NCBI GenBank assembly: GCA_009928665.1
Contig: SACF01000033.1
Coordinates: 1-45,656, forward strand
Direction: 5' to 3'
Length of the DNA: 45,656 nucleotides
From: Alphaproteobacteria bacterium
Lineage (GTDB): Bacteria > Bacteroidota > Bacteroidia > Bacteroidales > FEN-979
The translations under genes were made by a program, and so were the position numbers. Every line of letters starts with the position of its first letter. Positions within the stretch are counted from its first letter, which is position 1. Positions 33,771 to 41,546 of the stretch are shown piece after piece. The notes under the pieces were generated by a model, which was not told the DNA's origin, searched no databases, and worked only from the letters and a program-made list of their open reading frames with translations.

Positions 33771-34277
33771 TTGAAAGAAACCCTTAGACAAATAAATCGT
33801 TTAGTTGCGTCGGGAATCATTGAAAAATATGCTATTGCCGGCGGTATCGCTCATTTCTATTATATTGAGCCGTCGGTGACTTTTGATCTGGACCTTATTG
33901 TTGCAATTGCGAAGGAAGAAAACACACTGACTCCGTTGACAGAAATATATGATTGGAGTAAAAAAAATAACTTTGAAACCCTTGCTGAACATATTGTAAT
34001 CGCCGGGATTCCGGTACAATTTTTACCACCCTATAATGATCTGGTAAAAGAAGCTCTTGAAAATCGACAAGAAATAACACTCTTTGAAGAAGTTACTTAC
34101 ATTCTGAGCCCGGAATATCTTATGGCCATTATGCTCCAAACCGGCAGAGCCTCGGATAAGGAAAGACTCACAAAGTTTTTTGATGAGGCAGTGTATAACA
34201 ACGACTTATTTGAAGACATAGTGATCAGGTTTAATTTAACGGTTCAGTTATCAAACTTCCGGAAAATTTATGAATGA
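33771..34277 (+). CDS. Nucleotidyltransferase-like protein (AbiEii/MNT type)
   Basis: A protein of about 168 residues with a nucleotidyltransferase-like core: YAIAGGIAHFYYIEP...TFDLDLIVAI gives the G-G and D-x-D pattern, and the C-terminal helix holds YLMAIMLQTGRASDKERL. This type is often paired with a small upstream or downstream protein in toxin-antitoxin-like units, and here a 63-residue gene overlaps its end by 8 bases. The start is uncertain: no ATG exists near the expected N terminus. TTG at 33771 gives (M)KETLRQINRLV as in relatives; the frame continues to a TTG at 33717 inside a TTGAACC repeat. Confidence 0.65.
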   Translation: MKETLRQINRLVASGIIEKYAIAGGIAHFYYIEPSVTFDLDLIVAIAKEENTLTPLTEIYDWSKKNNFETLAEHIVIAGIPVQFLPPYNDLVKEALENRQEITLFEEVTYILSPEYLMAIMLQTGRASDKERLTKFFDEAVYNNDLFEDIVIRFNLTVQLSNFRKIYE

Positions 34278-34461
34278 CCAGGACTTTGTATCGCATTTAG
34301 CCGAATCGAAGGCGATTTATCATGCAAGACAGGCAAAAGCCTCCTTTGAGGAAAAACTGAAACTGATTATTGAATTGCAGAAGCTGGATATTGAAATGAG
34401 TAAAAGAAACAAATCAAGGAAAACCAGACATCCTGTTTTGAAAGCATGGGTAATCCCTTAA
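34270..34461 (+). CDS. Small charged partner protein of the nucleotidyltransferase
   Basis: A 63-residue, Lys- and Glu-rich helical protein. The segment FEEKLKLIIELQKLDIEMSKRNK followed by a short Trp-containing tail (LKAWVIP) is the pattern of small proteins encoded beside AbiEii/MNT-type nucleotidyltransferases. The ATG overlaps the upstream stop by 8 bases, which implies coupled translation. An antitoxin or accessory role is inferred only from this pairing. Confidence 0.6.
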   Translation: MNDQDFVSHLAESKAIYHARQAKASFEEKLKLIIELQKLDIEMSKRNKSRKTRHPVLKAWVIP

Positions 34462-34671
34462 GCCCCCTCCCTGACCTCCCCCAAAAAAGGTAGGAGAAAC
34501 GCTGAAACCTTATTTACGATTGACATGATTTACGATTTACGAATGAAAATTTGGAGATTTGAAAATTTGAGAATTTGGGGATTTGAAAATTTTGAATTGA
34601 TTTTTTCCCTATTCGCTATTCGCTAATCCCTAATCCCAATTTTGATCTTATCCGATCAATAGATTTTCCAT
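34462..34671. repeat. Composite repeat array
   Basis: TTTACGATT, GATTTGA/AATTTG and CTATTCGCTAATCCC families follow one another; no gene is seen. Confidence 0.65.
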
Positions 34672-34701
34672 ATTGAATAAAAAAGGTTATTTTTGTTCAA
34701 T
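34672..34701. promoter_or_regulatory. Interrupted palindrome over the promoter of the DUF4143 gene
   Basis: ATTGAA (34672-34677) is matched by TTCAAT (34696-34701), with AAAAA/TTTTT pairing inside. The palindrome spans the -7 element TATTTTTG at 34688-34695 and ends 3 bases before the ATG at 34705, the position of an operator or of a site for self-regulation. Confidence 0.45.
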
Positions 34702-34704
34702 ATA

Positions 34705-35985
34705 ATGACATTTATGATTAAAAACATCATTCATCAACAAAAAGAAGAGCGGGATACCCTCCTCAGCATGCCCTATGTTGAAAGGCTTGAGGATGATGTC
34801 AAAGCAGAATGGCTTAATTCATCACTGATCAAGTTGATTACCGGTCCGCGGAGAGCAGGCAAATCGGTTATGGCGCTTCAGTTATTGCAGGAACAACCTT
34901 TTGCCTATCTAAATTTCGATGACGATCTTTTATTGAAGGAGTTCAATGAAGATGATGTCGTTCAGGCGTTGCGTGAGGTGTACGGAAATTTTAAGTACCT
35001 GTTACTGGATGAAATTCAAAATCTCGCCGGTTGGGAATTATGGGTGAACAAATTATACCGGCGCGGGTTCAATCTCGTAATAACCGGGTCAAATGCCAGG
35101 CTTCTGTCGCATGAGTTGGCTACATCGCTGACCGGACGATACCTGTCGATGCCTGTTTTACCGTTTAGTTTCAGAGAAACGCTGAAATATAACAAAGTTT
35201 CCATACCCCGGTCAGCCTCCGCCATTACTCCGGGTGATCGTGGGAATATTCTTCATTTGTTCGACCGCTATCTGCACAATGGCGGATTTCCTGAAACAGT
35301 TTTGAATCCCGGCATCCTCAAAAATTACCTTTCATCACTTTTCGACTCCGTTTTACTTAAAGATATTCTGAAACGGTTTCGTATCAGGCAAACAAGGCAA
35401 CTATATGATTTATCCAACTATTTGCTGGTCAATTACACCAACCTTTATTCCTGCAATCAACTGAAAAACGATTTAAATTTCAATAGTGTAGCGACTGTTC
35501 AAAAATTCGTTTCGTATCTTGAAGAGCCATACCTGTTCTTAAACCTGACAAGATATGCAACAAAGATAAAGTCACAGCAAAAATCACCGGTAAAAACCTA
35601 TATCATCGACAATGGTTTTATTAAAGCCCGCTCTTTTGAATTGTCACCCAATTCGGGCAGGTTGCTCGAAAATGCTGTCTTTGTTGAACTCTTGCGCAGG
35701 AACTATCGCCCACGGCTGGATCTCTTCTACCATCGCACCCGCAATGATAAAGAGGTTGACTTCGTGCTCCGGAAAGGTCACCGGGTTGAACAATTAATCC
35801 AGGTGTGCCAGATCGTGGACAACAGCAGGACACTGAAACGGGAAATTGATGCCCTTACCGAGACGGCTGCCGAGCTCAATTGCAATGATCTTCTGCTCAT
35901 TACCTGGGACCATGAAGAAACCATTGAAAACAACGGGCGAAAAATTAAAATCGTCCCTGCATGGCAGTGGACAATTAACAATTGA
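34705..35985 (+). CDS. P-loop ATPase of the AAA_14/DUF4143 family
   Basis: Walker A is GPRRAGKS (47-54) and Walker B is KYLLLDEIQN (97-106), followed by the sensor-like VITGSNARLLS. The C-terminal DUF4143 domain holds SGRLLENAVFVELLRR and the nuclease-like RTRNDKEVDFVLRKGHRVEQLIQVCQ. Function is unknown in general; these genes are frequent in genomic islands and are sometimes linked to defence or selfish behaviour. I use the ATG at 34705; the ATG at 34714 (MIKNIIHQQKEE) fits equally, since a strong promoter sits right before. It ends in a GGACAATT repeat that supplies the last codons (WTINN). Confidence 0.88.
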   Translation: MTFMIKNIIHQQKEERDTLLSMPYVERLEDDVKAEWLNSSLIKLITGPRRAGKSVMALQLLQEQPFAYLNFDDDLLLKEFNEDDVVQALREVYGNFKYLLLDEIQNLAGWELWVNKLYRRGFNLVITGSNARLLSHELATSLTGRYLSMPVLPFSFRETLKYNKVSIPRSASAITPGDRGNILHLFDRYLHNGGFPETVLNPGILKNYLSSLFDSVLLKDILKRFRIRQTRQLYDLSNYLLVNYTNLYSCNQLKNDLNFNSVATVQKFVSYLEEPYLFLNLTRYATKIKSQQKSPVKTYIIDNGFIKARSFELSPNSGRLLENAVFVELLRRNYRPRLDLFYHRTRNDKEVDFVLRKGHRVEQLIQVCQIVDNSRTLKREIDALTETAAELNCNDLLLITWDHEETIENNGRKIKIVPAWQWTINN

Positions 35986-35986
35986 C

Positions 35987-36064
35987 AATTGACAATGGAA
36001 AATGGAAAACGGACAATGAACTTCTCTTTTCCCTAATCGCTATTCGCTAATCCCTTATCCCTTC
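35987..36064. repeat. Heptamer array (GACAATT then CTAATCGCTATTCG)
   Basis: TTGACAATTGACAATGG units are followed by CCTAATCGCTATTCGC units up to the next gene. Confidence 0.7.
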
Positions 36065-36098
36065 TTTGATCTTTGAACCTTTAACCCGCGACCTTTCT

Positions 36099-36548
36099 GT
36101 GGAAAAAGCTGAGATTGTAATATATAAACAAGATGATGTTTCTGACTTTCAAATTGAAGTTAGGATTGAGAATGAAACGGTGTGGCTTAATCGTCAACAA
36201 TTAGCTCTATTATTTGACAGAGATGTAAAAACAATTGGAAAGCATGTCGCCAATGCTATAAAAGAAGAATTAAGGTCATTTCCAGTTATCGCAAAATTTG
36301 CGACAACTGCCACAGATGGTAAAGTATACCAGGTTGAATATTATAACTTAGATATCAAAAAACATAACATCCAATACCCTTCTATTGAAGTTGAAACATT
36401 TACCCGATCACATGATCGGTTCTTGATTGTTGATGAAAAGACAATTTATCATATCGGAGCATCCTTAAAGGACCTTGGTAAAAAATGGTTCGCTTTTTCA
36501 AAAATGAATCTGGATATAAAGGATTTGTTGTCCAAAATGATGGATTGA
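36099..36548 (+). pseudogene. RhuM/ORF6N chimera (probable internal deletion)
   Basis: The first half (about 80 residues) is the RhuM N-terminal winged-helix region: EIVIYKQDDVSDFQIEVRIENETVWLNRQQLALLFDRDVKTIGKHV... KVYQVEYYNLD. At this point RhuM proteins continue with VIISVGYRVKS, but here the sequence becomes IKKHNIQYPSIEVETFTRSHDRFLIVDEKTIYHIGASLKDLGKKWFAFSKM. That is the C-terminal part of a different, ORF6N-type protein with a phospholipase D-like end. The frame is intact over the join. The start is probably GTG at 36099; the frame is open further to a TTG in a repeat. Confidence 0.65.
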
Positions 36549-36764
36549 CTGATTAATTGATATGAGTAAATGAACATCGAAAATGTGCTAATGTGAAAAT
36601 TATTTACGATTGACATGATTTACGATTTACGAATGAAAAATTGAGAATTTGAGCTTTGAGCCTTGAACTCTAAAATTCTGAATTGCAAAGCAATCACGAA
36701 CACCACTGAAAATAAATACTCCTGTGAGTAAACCCGAAACGTGAAACTTGAAACTCCTTGACTT
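36549..36764. repeat. Composite repeat array
   Basis: GATTGACTGATTAATTGA, TTTACGATT, TTGAACTC and GAAACTTG units follow one another over 216 bases. I see no gene or promoter. Confidence 0.6.
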
Positions 36765-37229
36765 TTGACCCAAAACCATTGTGAAATAATCTTATATCAG
36801 GCATCAGATAATCAAACCGTGTTAGAGGTGAGATTTGAAGATGAGACTGTTTGGTTGACTCAATCCCAGATGGTCGAATTGTTTCAATCTACCAAACAGA
36901 ATATCAGCCTGCATATCAGAAATATATTTCTTGAAGGCGAACTGGAGCGGAATTCAACTGTCAAGGAATACTTGACAGTTCAGGTTGAAGGAGGAAGAAA
37001 GGTTAATAGGAAAATGGCTGTTTATAACCTTGATGTCATTATTTCCGTTGGTTATCGTGTTAAATCTCTTCGGGGTACCCGTTTCAGAATATGGGCAAAC
37101 CAGGTGTTAAAAGACTATATGCTTAAAGGCTATGCTGTTAATGAGCGAATCGATCACATCGAGAAAAAATTAAACGATCATTTTCCTAATCGCTATTCGC
37201 TAATCCCTAATCCCTTCTTTGAATGTTAA
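36765..37229 (+). pseudogene. RhuM-family protein, 3' end replaced by heptamer repeats
   Basis: The N-terminal RhuM region is well kept: CEIILYQASDNQTVLEVRFEDETVWLTQSQMVELFQSTKQNISLHIRNIFLEGEL, then YNLDVIISVGYRVKSLRGTRFRIWANQVLKDYMLKGYAVNERI. The family normally goes on for another 170 or so residues. Here the frame runs into CCTAATCGCTATTCGC repeats after KKLNDH and ends FPNRYSLIPNPFFEC. The 5' end is also in repeats and has only a TTG start. It is probably non-functional. Confidence 0.7.
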
Positions 37230-37305
37230 ATTATTGTTTTTTTCCCTAATCGCTATTCGCTAATCCCTAATCCCTTTTTTGACCTGAAACCTGAAACCTG
37301 AAACC
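37183..37305. repeat. Duplicated heptamer block, 60-bp spacing
   Basis: A block of about 36 bases built from CCTAATC-GCTATTC-GCTAATC-CCTAATC occurs at 37185-37220 and again at 37245-37280 with one mismatch. It is followed by three TGAAACC units just before the Wzz-type ATG. Confidence 0.85.
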
Positions 37306-38568
37306 ATGACAGATATCGATAAGCAGCCCGACGAAATCGACCTCACGGAGATCGTGCGCAAGCTGTGGCTGGGCCGCAAAACGATCCTGATCACTACGGC
37401 CATCTTCTTTGTAATCGGAATCTTCCTGGCCCTGATATCGCCGAAAAAGTACCACTCCGAGGCCACGTTGCTGATCGAGACCGATGCCGGAAGTCAGACC
37501 GGGATGAATACGCTGATCCAGCAAATCGCCGCTGCCTCGGGAATCAATATCTCGCAAAAGCAGATCAACGATGCCCTCACCCCCGATCTCTACCCCGTGA
37601 TCACCCAAAGTACCCCTTTTTTATTGGAGCTTTCACAGGCGGAGGTGACTGATCCCATAACCAATAAACCGGTTTCGGTGGCGCATTATCTTAAACAGAA
37701 TCCTCCCAAAACCCTGGGCGGGATTATCCTGGAATACACCATCGGATTGCCCGGGAAAGTAATCGGACTTTTCGGAAAGGATGACCGGGATAGCTTAGCG
37801 CAGGAAGCCATTGTGAACAGCCGTGGCGCTAAAAAATATTTATTGGGGAAGGATCAGCTGGCCGTGGGATCGCCCTTACCAGATTCACTGTTGCACCATG
37901 AGAATCCGGAATTAAACAAAGCCGAAGCCCGCATTCAAAGTCCGTCGGAGGGAGCGATGCTGACGCCCCTTACCCGCGGCCAGTTGCAATCGATCGGGCG
38001 GCTGAAGGCCTGTATCACCGCCGAAGCGACCAGCAAATCGAAGATCAAAACCGCCGCACCCAACATGCTGACCGTGAGCGTGGAGGTGCATGATGCGGAG
38101 GTCGCCGTGGAGCTTACCGCACTGGTGGTCGAAAGCCTTACCCGGTATATCAGCGAGTACCGTACGCGCAAGGTGAAGAGCGATCTGCAGTTCATCGACG
38201 ACCAACTGGCCGAGGCGGAAGTTAAATACCGGCGGGCACAACAGGCCCTGGCTGCCACTACCGACCGGAACCAGAACATCCTGCTGGCCACCGCCCGCAC
38301 CGACGCCAACCGGCGGCAGTCGGAGTATGAGCTGGCCTTTAACGTGTATAACAGCCTGGTGCAACTTAAAGAACAGGCCAAGATCAAGGTGCAGGAAAAC
38401 ACCCCCGTGTTCACACTGATCGAGCCGCCCTCGAAAGCCGAAAAGATAAGCCAGGGACTCAAGATCGAAATGATCATGCTGTTTCTCGGATTCGTGACCG
38501 GGATTGCTATTGTTTTCGGAATCCCGGCATGGAAAAAATTCAGGAAAACTTTGAAACAAGGGGAATAG
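37306..38568 (+). CDS. Wzz-type chain-length determinant / polysaccharide co-polymerase
   Basis: A 420-residue inner-membrane protein that controls polysaccharide chain length and couples to export. Residues 10-60 are the Wzz domain (EIDLTEIVRKLWLGRKTILITTAIFFVIGIFLALISPKKYHSEATLLIE) with the first membrane helix at 28-46. A large periplasmic part contains a coiled coil (about 285-365, SDLQFIDDQLAEAEVKYRRAQQALAATTDRNQN). The second helix near 390-408 is preceded by the Pro-containing VFTLIEPPSKAEK. There is no C-terminal tyrosine-kinase domain. It is the natural partner of the Wza-type gene 6 kb upstream. Confidence 0.92.
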   Translation: MTDIDKQPDEIDLTEIVRKLWLGRKTILITTAIFFVIGIFLALISPKKYHSEATLLIETDAGSQTGMNTLIQQIAAASGINISQKQINDALTPDLYPVITQSTPFLLELSQAEVTDPITNKPVSVAHYLKQNPPKTLGGIILEYTIGLPGKVIGLFGKDDRDSLAQEAIVNSRGAKKYLLGKDQLAVGSPLPDSLLHHENPELNKAEARIQSPSEGAMLTPLTRGQLQSIGRLKACITAEATSKSKIKTAAPNMLTVSVEVHDAEVAVELTALVVESLTRYISEYRTRKVKSDLQFIDDQLAEAEVKYRRAQQALAATTDRNQNILLATARTDANRRQSEYELAFNVYNSLVQLKEQAKIKVQENTPVFTLIEPPSKAEKISQGLKIEMIMLFLGFVTGIAIVFGIPAWKKFRKTLKQGE

Positions 38569-38665
38569 TGGACAATTGACAATGGACAATGAAAGGAATT
38601 GAAAATTGAAAATGGAAAATGGAAAACGAAGCAACCTGAAACCTGAAACTTGAAACTCTTCTTCT
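38569..38665. repeat. Heptamer array (GACAATT, GGAAAAT, TGAAACC)
   Basis: Three families pass into one another in 7-base register between the Wzz-type gene and the opposite-strand HTH gene. Confidence 0.75.
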
Positions 38666-38687
38666 TGTGCCAAAAAAACTTACCACC

Positions 38688-38975
38688 TCAGATTCTGTGA
38701 CTCCTCGATTTCTTTATCCTAATATGTTTTTCAAGATATTCGTTAAGGTCTGATTCCCGATAGTAAACTTTACCACCCAGCTTGCTGTAAGGCAAAAATC
38801 CCATCTCGCGGTAATGGTCGAGCGTACGCTTCGATATCTTCAGGCGCCTGCATACATCCTGGTGATCGAGCCACCCGCAATCGGGCTTAATCGGATTCTG
38901 CAACACCAATTCAATTTGTTTTAATTGGTTTTTCATCTCAGAGAGAACGTGATTCAGTTGACGGATTGATTCCAT
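38688..38975 (-). CDS. Excisionase/MerR-like helix-turn-helix protein
   Basis: A 95-residue protein with a short N-terminal coiled helix (residues 1-28) and an HTH_17-type DNA-binding domain (GWLDHQDVCRRLKISKRTLDHYREMGFLPYSKLGGKVYYRESDLNEYLEKH). Small proteins of this type serve as excisionases or regulators in conjugative transposons and prophages of Bacteroidetes. It is the last gene of the minus-strand island; no integrase is seen in the window. Confidence 0.8.
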   Translation of the reverse strand: MESIRQLNHVLSEMKNQLKQIELVLQNPIKPDCGWLDHQDVCRRLKISKRTLDHYREMGFLPYSKLGGKVYYRESDLNEYLEKHIRIKKSRSHRI

Positions 38976-39015
38976 ACGAAAATATTTAGGGGGTTAAGGT
39001 TTCAAGTTGAAGGTT

Positions 39016-39411
39016 TCAGGTTTCGGGTTTAAATTTTAAGCCTTTGATTTGGGATGATTTAAGATATGTCATCAGGCAGGAAAGTTTTTTACTCAGGACC
39101 AAGGTTTGTTCAAGAAGTCCCGCGGCTTTTTCTGCAGAGATGTATCCATAGTCGATGGCACGGTATAGCTGAGAACGGATTTCACCGCAGGATCCCTTAG
39201 CAATGCTCAGAAACTGAATAAATTCCTTTCGGCCATCACGCTCAAAACCTTCAGCGATGTTGTCCATGATCGACCCCGCCGAACTTCTTACCTGATCCCG
39301 AAACTTATAATCGCTTCTAAAAGATCCGACATTACAGATTTCATTTACCGAACCGCAAATGACCCTGGCATCTTTCCACACCTCCAATTCTTCAAACCGC
39401 AACACTTTCAT
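39016..39411 (-). CDS. S23/four-helix-bundle protein
   Basis: A complete 131-residue member of the 23S-rRNA-intervening-sequence (four-helix-bundle) family: RFEELEVWKDARVICGSVNEIC, SSAGSIMDNIAEGFERDGRKEFIQFLSIAKGSCGEIRSQLYRAIDYGYI, then EQTLVLSKKLSCLMTYLKSS. The biochemical role of this family is unknown; the genes are scattered through Bacteroidetes genomes, often beside polysaccharide loci. The 5' half is very similar to the broken copy at 31349. A 29-base segment 60 bases upstream of the start is shared with the gene at 42780. Confidence 0.88.
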   Translation of the reverse strand: MKVLRFEELEVWKDARVICGSVNEICNVGSFRSDYKFRDQVRSSAGSIMDNIAEGFERDGRKEFIQFLSIAKGSCGEIRSQLYRAIDYGYISAEKAAGLLEQTLVLSKKLSCLMTYLKSSQIKGLKFKPET

Positions 39412-39470
39412 AATCTAAAACTTAAAACCTGAAACCTGAAACTTGAAACCTGAAACTTGATTCTTTTCCT

Positions 39471-39540
39471 GTTAATCGGGCTTTTTTCAAAAGGTGAAGG
39501 ATTTTCAACTTGTTTTAACATTTATTAACAATTTCTTACG
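39471..39540 (-). promoter_or_regulatory. Upstream segment shared with 42808-42898
   Basis: GTTAATCGGGCTTTTTTCAA begins a 29-base stretch that matches 26 of 29 bases at 42808, followed in both places by TTTAACA/TTAACA repeats and TTACG. Both lie just upstream of minus-strand genes. It may be a common regulatory region. Confidence 0.4.
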
Positions 39541-39559
39541 TGAAAAGTTCAGACTCTTG

Positions 39560-39662
39560 AACCATTGAACCCGACAATTTTTTGAACCTGAAACCTGAAA
39601 CCTGAAACTTGAAACCCGAAACCTGAAACCTGAAACCTGAAACTTGAAACCCGAAACCTTCA
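39560..39662. repeat. TGAAACC/TGAAACT heptamer array
   Basis: About ten 7-base units run in register (for example CCTGAAACCTGAAACTTG), with a smaller group of the same units at 39418-39465. Confidence 0.85.
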
Positions 39663-39663
39663 A

Positions 39664-39691
39664 CAAAAAAGGGCCCCTTTCAGAGCCCTTT
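39664..39691 (-). terminator. Rho-independent terminator of the lysis-island operon
   Basis: On the minus strand AAAGGGC (39691-39685) pairs with GCCCTTT (39674-39668), followed by a T run. It lies 20 bases after the stop of the gene at 39712, so it ends the minus-strand transcript that comes from the right. Confidence 0.75.
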
Positions 39692-39711
39692 CCACGATTT
39701 GATGTCCCTGA

Positions 39712-40275
39712 TCAGAGGGTTACGGAGAGGTTGTCGGTATGCCCGGGAATGTCGCGGGCGGTTGCGATGATCGTAATGCCGCTGAGGTCGGTTACGGTAG
39801 CGGTGGCAGTGAAATCGTAAGATCCGGTGATCTGGTTCAGCGTGCAGGTTCCCTGCTCGATCACCACACCGGTAACTCCCACAACCTGTACCAGTACTTC
39901 GACCACGGCAAAATCGTCGCCTGCCGAAACGCGGATCTTATCGCCGGGCGCACCATGATAGCCCGATGTATCGATCGAATCGACAAACGGCGGCTTGAGA
40001 TAATCGGTCACAGCAAGGATGTAAGGCGTGAGGCCGTCGCGCGAACGGGCCGTATAGGCCGTCAGCATGTCGGGATCCTGCAGTATGTTCTTGGCATACC
40101 GTGTTGCCAACGCAAACTTTTTCCGGGCATTGACCTGGTTATCCGTTGGTTCATTGTTGGTTTTTTTGGGCGGAACCGCCATGATGCTCTTACCGTAGCG
40201 GTTTCTGAAAACTACCTGGTTACCAAACTTACCTTTGTAGTTTTTTGTGATGACATTTGATTTTGTGATTGACAT
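39712..40275 (-). CDS. Uncharacterised protein, possibly phage-structural-like
   Basis: A 187-residue protein. The N terminus (KGKFGNQVVFRNRYGKSIMAVPPKKTN, followed by NQVNARKKFALATRYAKNILQDP) has the look of a widespread uncharacterised Bacteroidetes family, and the C-terminal half is beta-rich and resembles an Ig-like domain (VVEVLVQVVGVTGVVIEQGTCTLN...YDFTATATVTDLSGITIIATARDIPG). No enzymatic motif is present. It is followed by a strong terminator and is the last gene of the presumed lysis operon. A structural or tail-fibre-like role is only a guess. Confidence 0.65.
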   Translation of the reverse strand: MSITKSNVITKNYKGKFGNQVVFRNRYGKSIMAVPPKKTNNEPTDNQVNARKKFALATRYAKNILQDPDMLTAYTARSRDGLTPYILAVTDYLKPPFVDSIDTSGYHGAPGDKIRVSAGDDFAVVEVLVQVVGVTGVVIEQGTCTLNQITGSYDFTATATVTDLSGITIIATARDIPGHTDNLSVTL

Positions 40276-40299
40276 AGCAGTAAAAATTAAAGGTGAATA

Positions 40300-40479
40300 A
40301 CTGCGATCCGGCCGGGATCAGTTGAGGCATGCATGTATTTTGGTTTCAGGTTTCAGGTTTCAGGTTTCAGGTTTCGGGTTTCAAGTTTCAGGTTTCGGGT
40401 TTCTAATTAATTGACTGATTGACTGAATGATTGATTGACTGATTGAATTTTGAATTATTTTTTCCCTAATCGCTAATCC
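40300..40479. repeat. Composite array (TTTCAGG, GATTGACT, CTAATCGC)
   Basis: GTTTCAGG heptamers (40340-40400) pass into ATTGACTG octamers and CCTAATCGCTAATCCC heptamers. The spanin-like gene ends inside the last family. Confidence 0.75.
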
Positions 40480-40977
40480 CTAATTCCTATTCGCTATCTT
40501 GAATACACCTGCAACAATTGCTAAAACGACCAGGATGATGCCGGATAGCAGCAGGATTTTGCCGGTGATTGACAGTACGGGGGGTGATTTTACGAGTTTG
40601 ATTTTTTCGACTGGGATGCGCAGGGTGCGAATGATGGTGTCGGGGTTGCAGGCGGCGTGCAGACGTATCGTGTCGTGGATCCGGATCATAGAGAGCTCCA
40701 GCCGGTCGTGCCGAAGTATCACGGGCGCCGAGAGTTCCACCAGTGGCAACACGGTATCGAGCCTCACGAGGGGTGTGATCACTGTGTCGATGAACCCGAT
40801 GGTATCCGGGGTTCTCAATTCAGGATGATGGTTGATCAGCCGTTCGAGCCTCCACTGAGGAGAACAGGAAACAAGGGTTCCGACAAGTATTAAAAACCAG
40901 GGTACCGAAAAGTACAGCGTACGACGGCCGACGGACATTATGCGATGGAAGATCTTAATAAATCGTAATGCTTTCAT
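40480..40977 (-). CDS. Candidate unimolecular spanin (lipoprotein with C-terminal membrane anchor)
   Basis: A 165-residue protein with two membrane attachments. The N terminus has a signal with lipobox LVSC (Cys38), and the C terminus has a strong helix (about 141-160, ILLLSGIILVVLAIVAGVF). The part between has DTIGFIDTVITPLVRLDTVLPLVELSAPVILRHDRLELSMIRIHDTIRL, extended and beta-like. A lipid-anchored N terminus in the outer membrane and a C-terminal inner-membrane helix is the layout of u-spanins, which fuse the two membranes in the last step of phage lysis. It lies 42 bases downstream of the muramidase gene in the same direction. Function is inferred from topology and neighbours. Confidence 0.6.
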   Translation of the reverse strand: MKALRFIKIFHRIMSVGRRTLYFSVPWFLILVGTLVSCSPQWRLERLINHHPELRTPDTIGFIDTVITPLVRLDTVLPLVELSAPVILRHDRLELSMIRIHDTIRLHAACNPDTIIRTLRIPVEKIKLVKSPPVLSITGKILLLSGIILVVLAIVAGVFKIANRN

Positions 40978-41018
40978 GGGGAGTCGATTTTAATGATGGA
41001 ATCGGGTTGTGCTTTTGT

Positions 41019-41534
41019 TTAAATGGAAAATTGTTCGATCCTTCTGATCCAACCCTTTAAAAAAACCTGTTGGACCGGATCTCTTTCGATGAGGTGATGG
41101 ATGAATGCGAGCCGCTGACGGTAAACCTGCCGGTGAAACCCCACCGGGTCAGACTGGTTCACAGCCTTTATCGTAACGCGCCCCACGAAACCATCTGGTT
41201 CGACCCCGAGTATCTGCTGGGGAATGATGATACCCCACTTTCCACTGCACCAGAGCCAGTCGACCAGGATTTCGGCCACGGGCTGGCTGACGATCTCATC
41301 GGCGCGCCAGCGTTTCCAATAAAAATACCGTAGTACTTTGACAGCATCGTTATGGGTAATACGCAACAGGTCGTCGCGGTCGATGTCGCCGTCTCCGTCT
41401 TTGTCGTACCCCATACAGCGCCATGAGGATAGCGTTACGCCCATGTTGGTCACCCGACCGCGATCGGCCGGATGGTCTGAGATCCCGCCCTCGAGCGAAA
41501 GGATCTTGTTTGCAAAAGGTTCAAAGGTTGACAT
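41019..41534 (-). CDS. GH108-family muramidase (phage-type endolysin)
   Basis: Cleaves the glycan strand of peptidoglycan. The family signature EGGxxxxPxDxGxxTxxGVT is present as EGGISDHPADRGRVTNMGVT, with catalytic Glu15. The rest follows the family: YFYWKRWRADEI, then AEILVDWLWCSGKWGIIIPQQILGVEPDGFVGRVT (peptidoglycan-binding-like part). There is no signal peptide, as expected for an endolysin that needs a holin to reach the wall. The length of 171 residues is normal. It lies between the holin-like and spanin-like genes. Confidence 0.88.
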   Translation of the reverse strand: MSTFEPFANKILSLEGGISDHPADRGRVTNMGVTLSSWRCMGYDKDGDGDIDRDDLLRITHNDAVKVLRYFYWKRWRADEIVSQPVAEILVDWLWCSGKWGIIIPQQILGVEPDGFVGRVTIKAVNQSDPVGFHRQVYRQRLAFIHHLIERDPVQQVFLKGWIRRIEQFSI

Positions 41535-41546
41535 AAGAAAAGGGTT

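Noticed and set aside
39560..39662. CRISPR array
   Set aside because: The repeats are 7 bases long, degenerate and directly adjacent, with no spacers; no cas gene is in the window.
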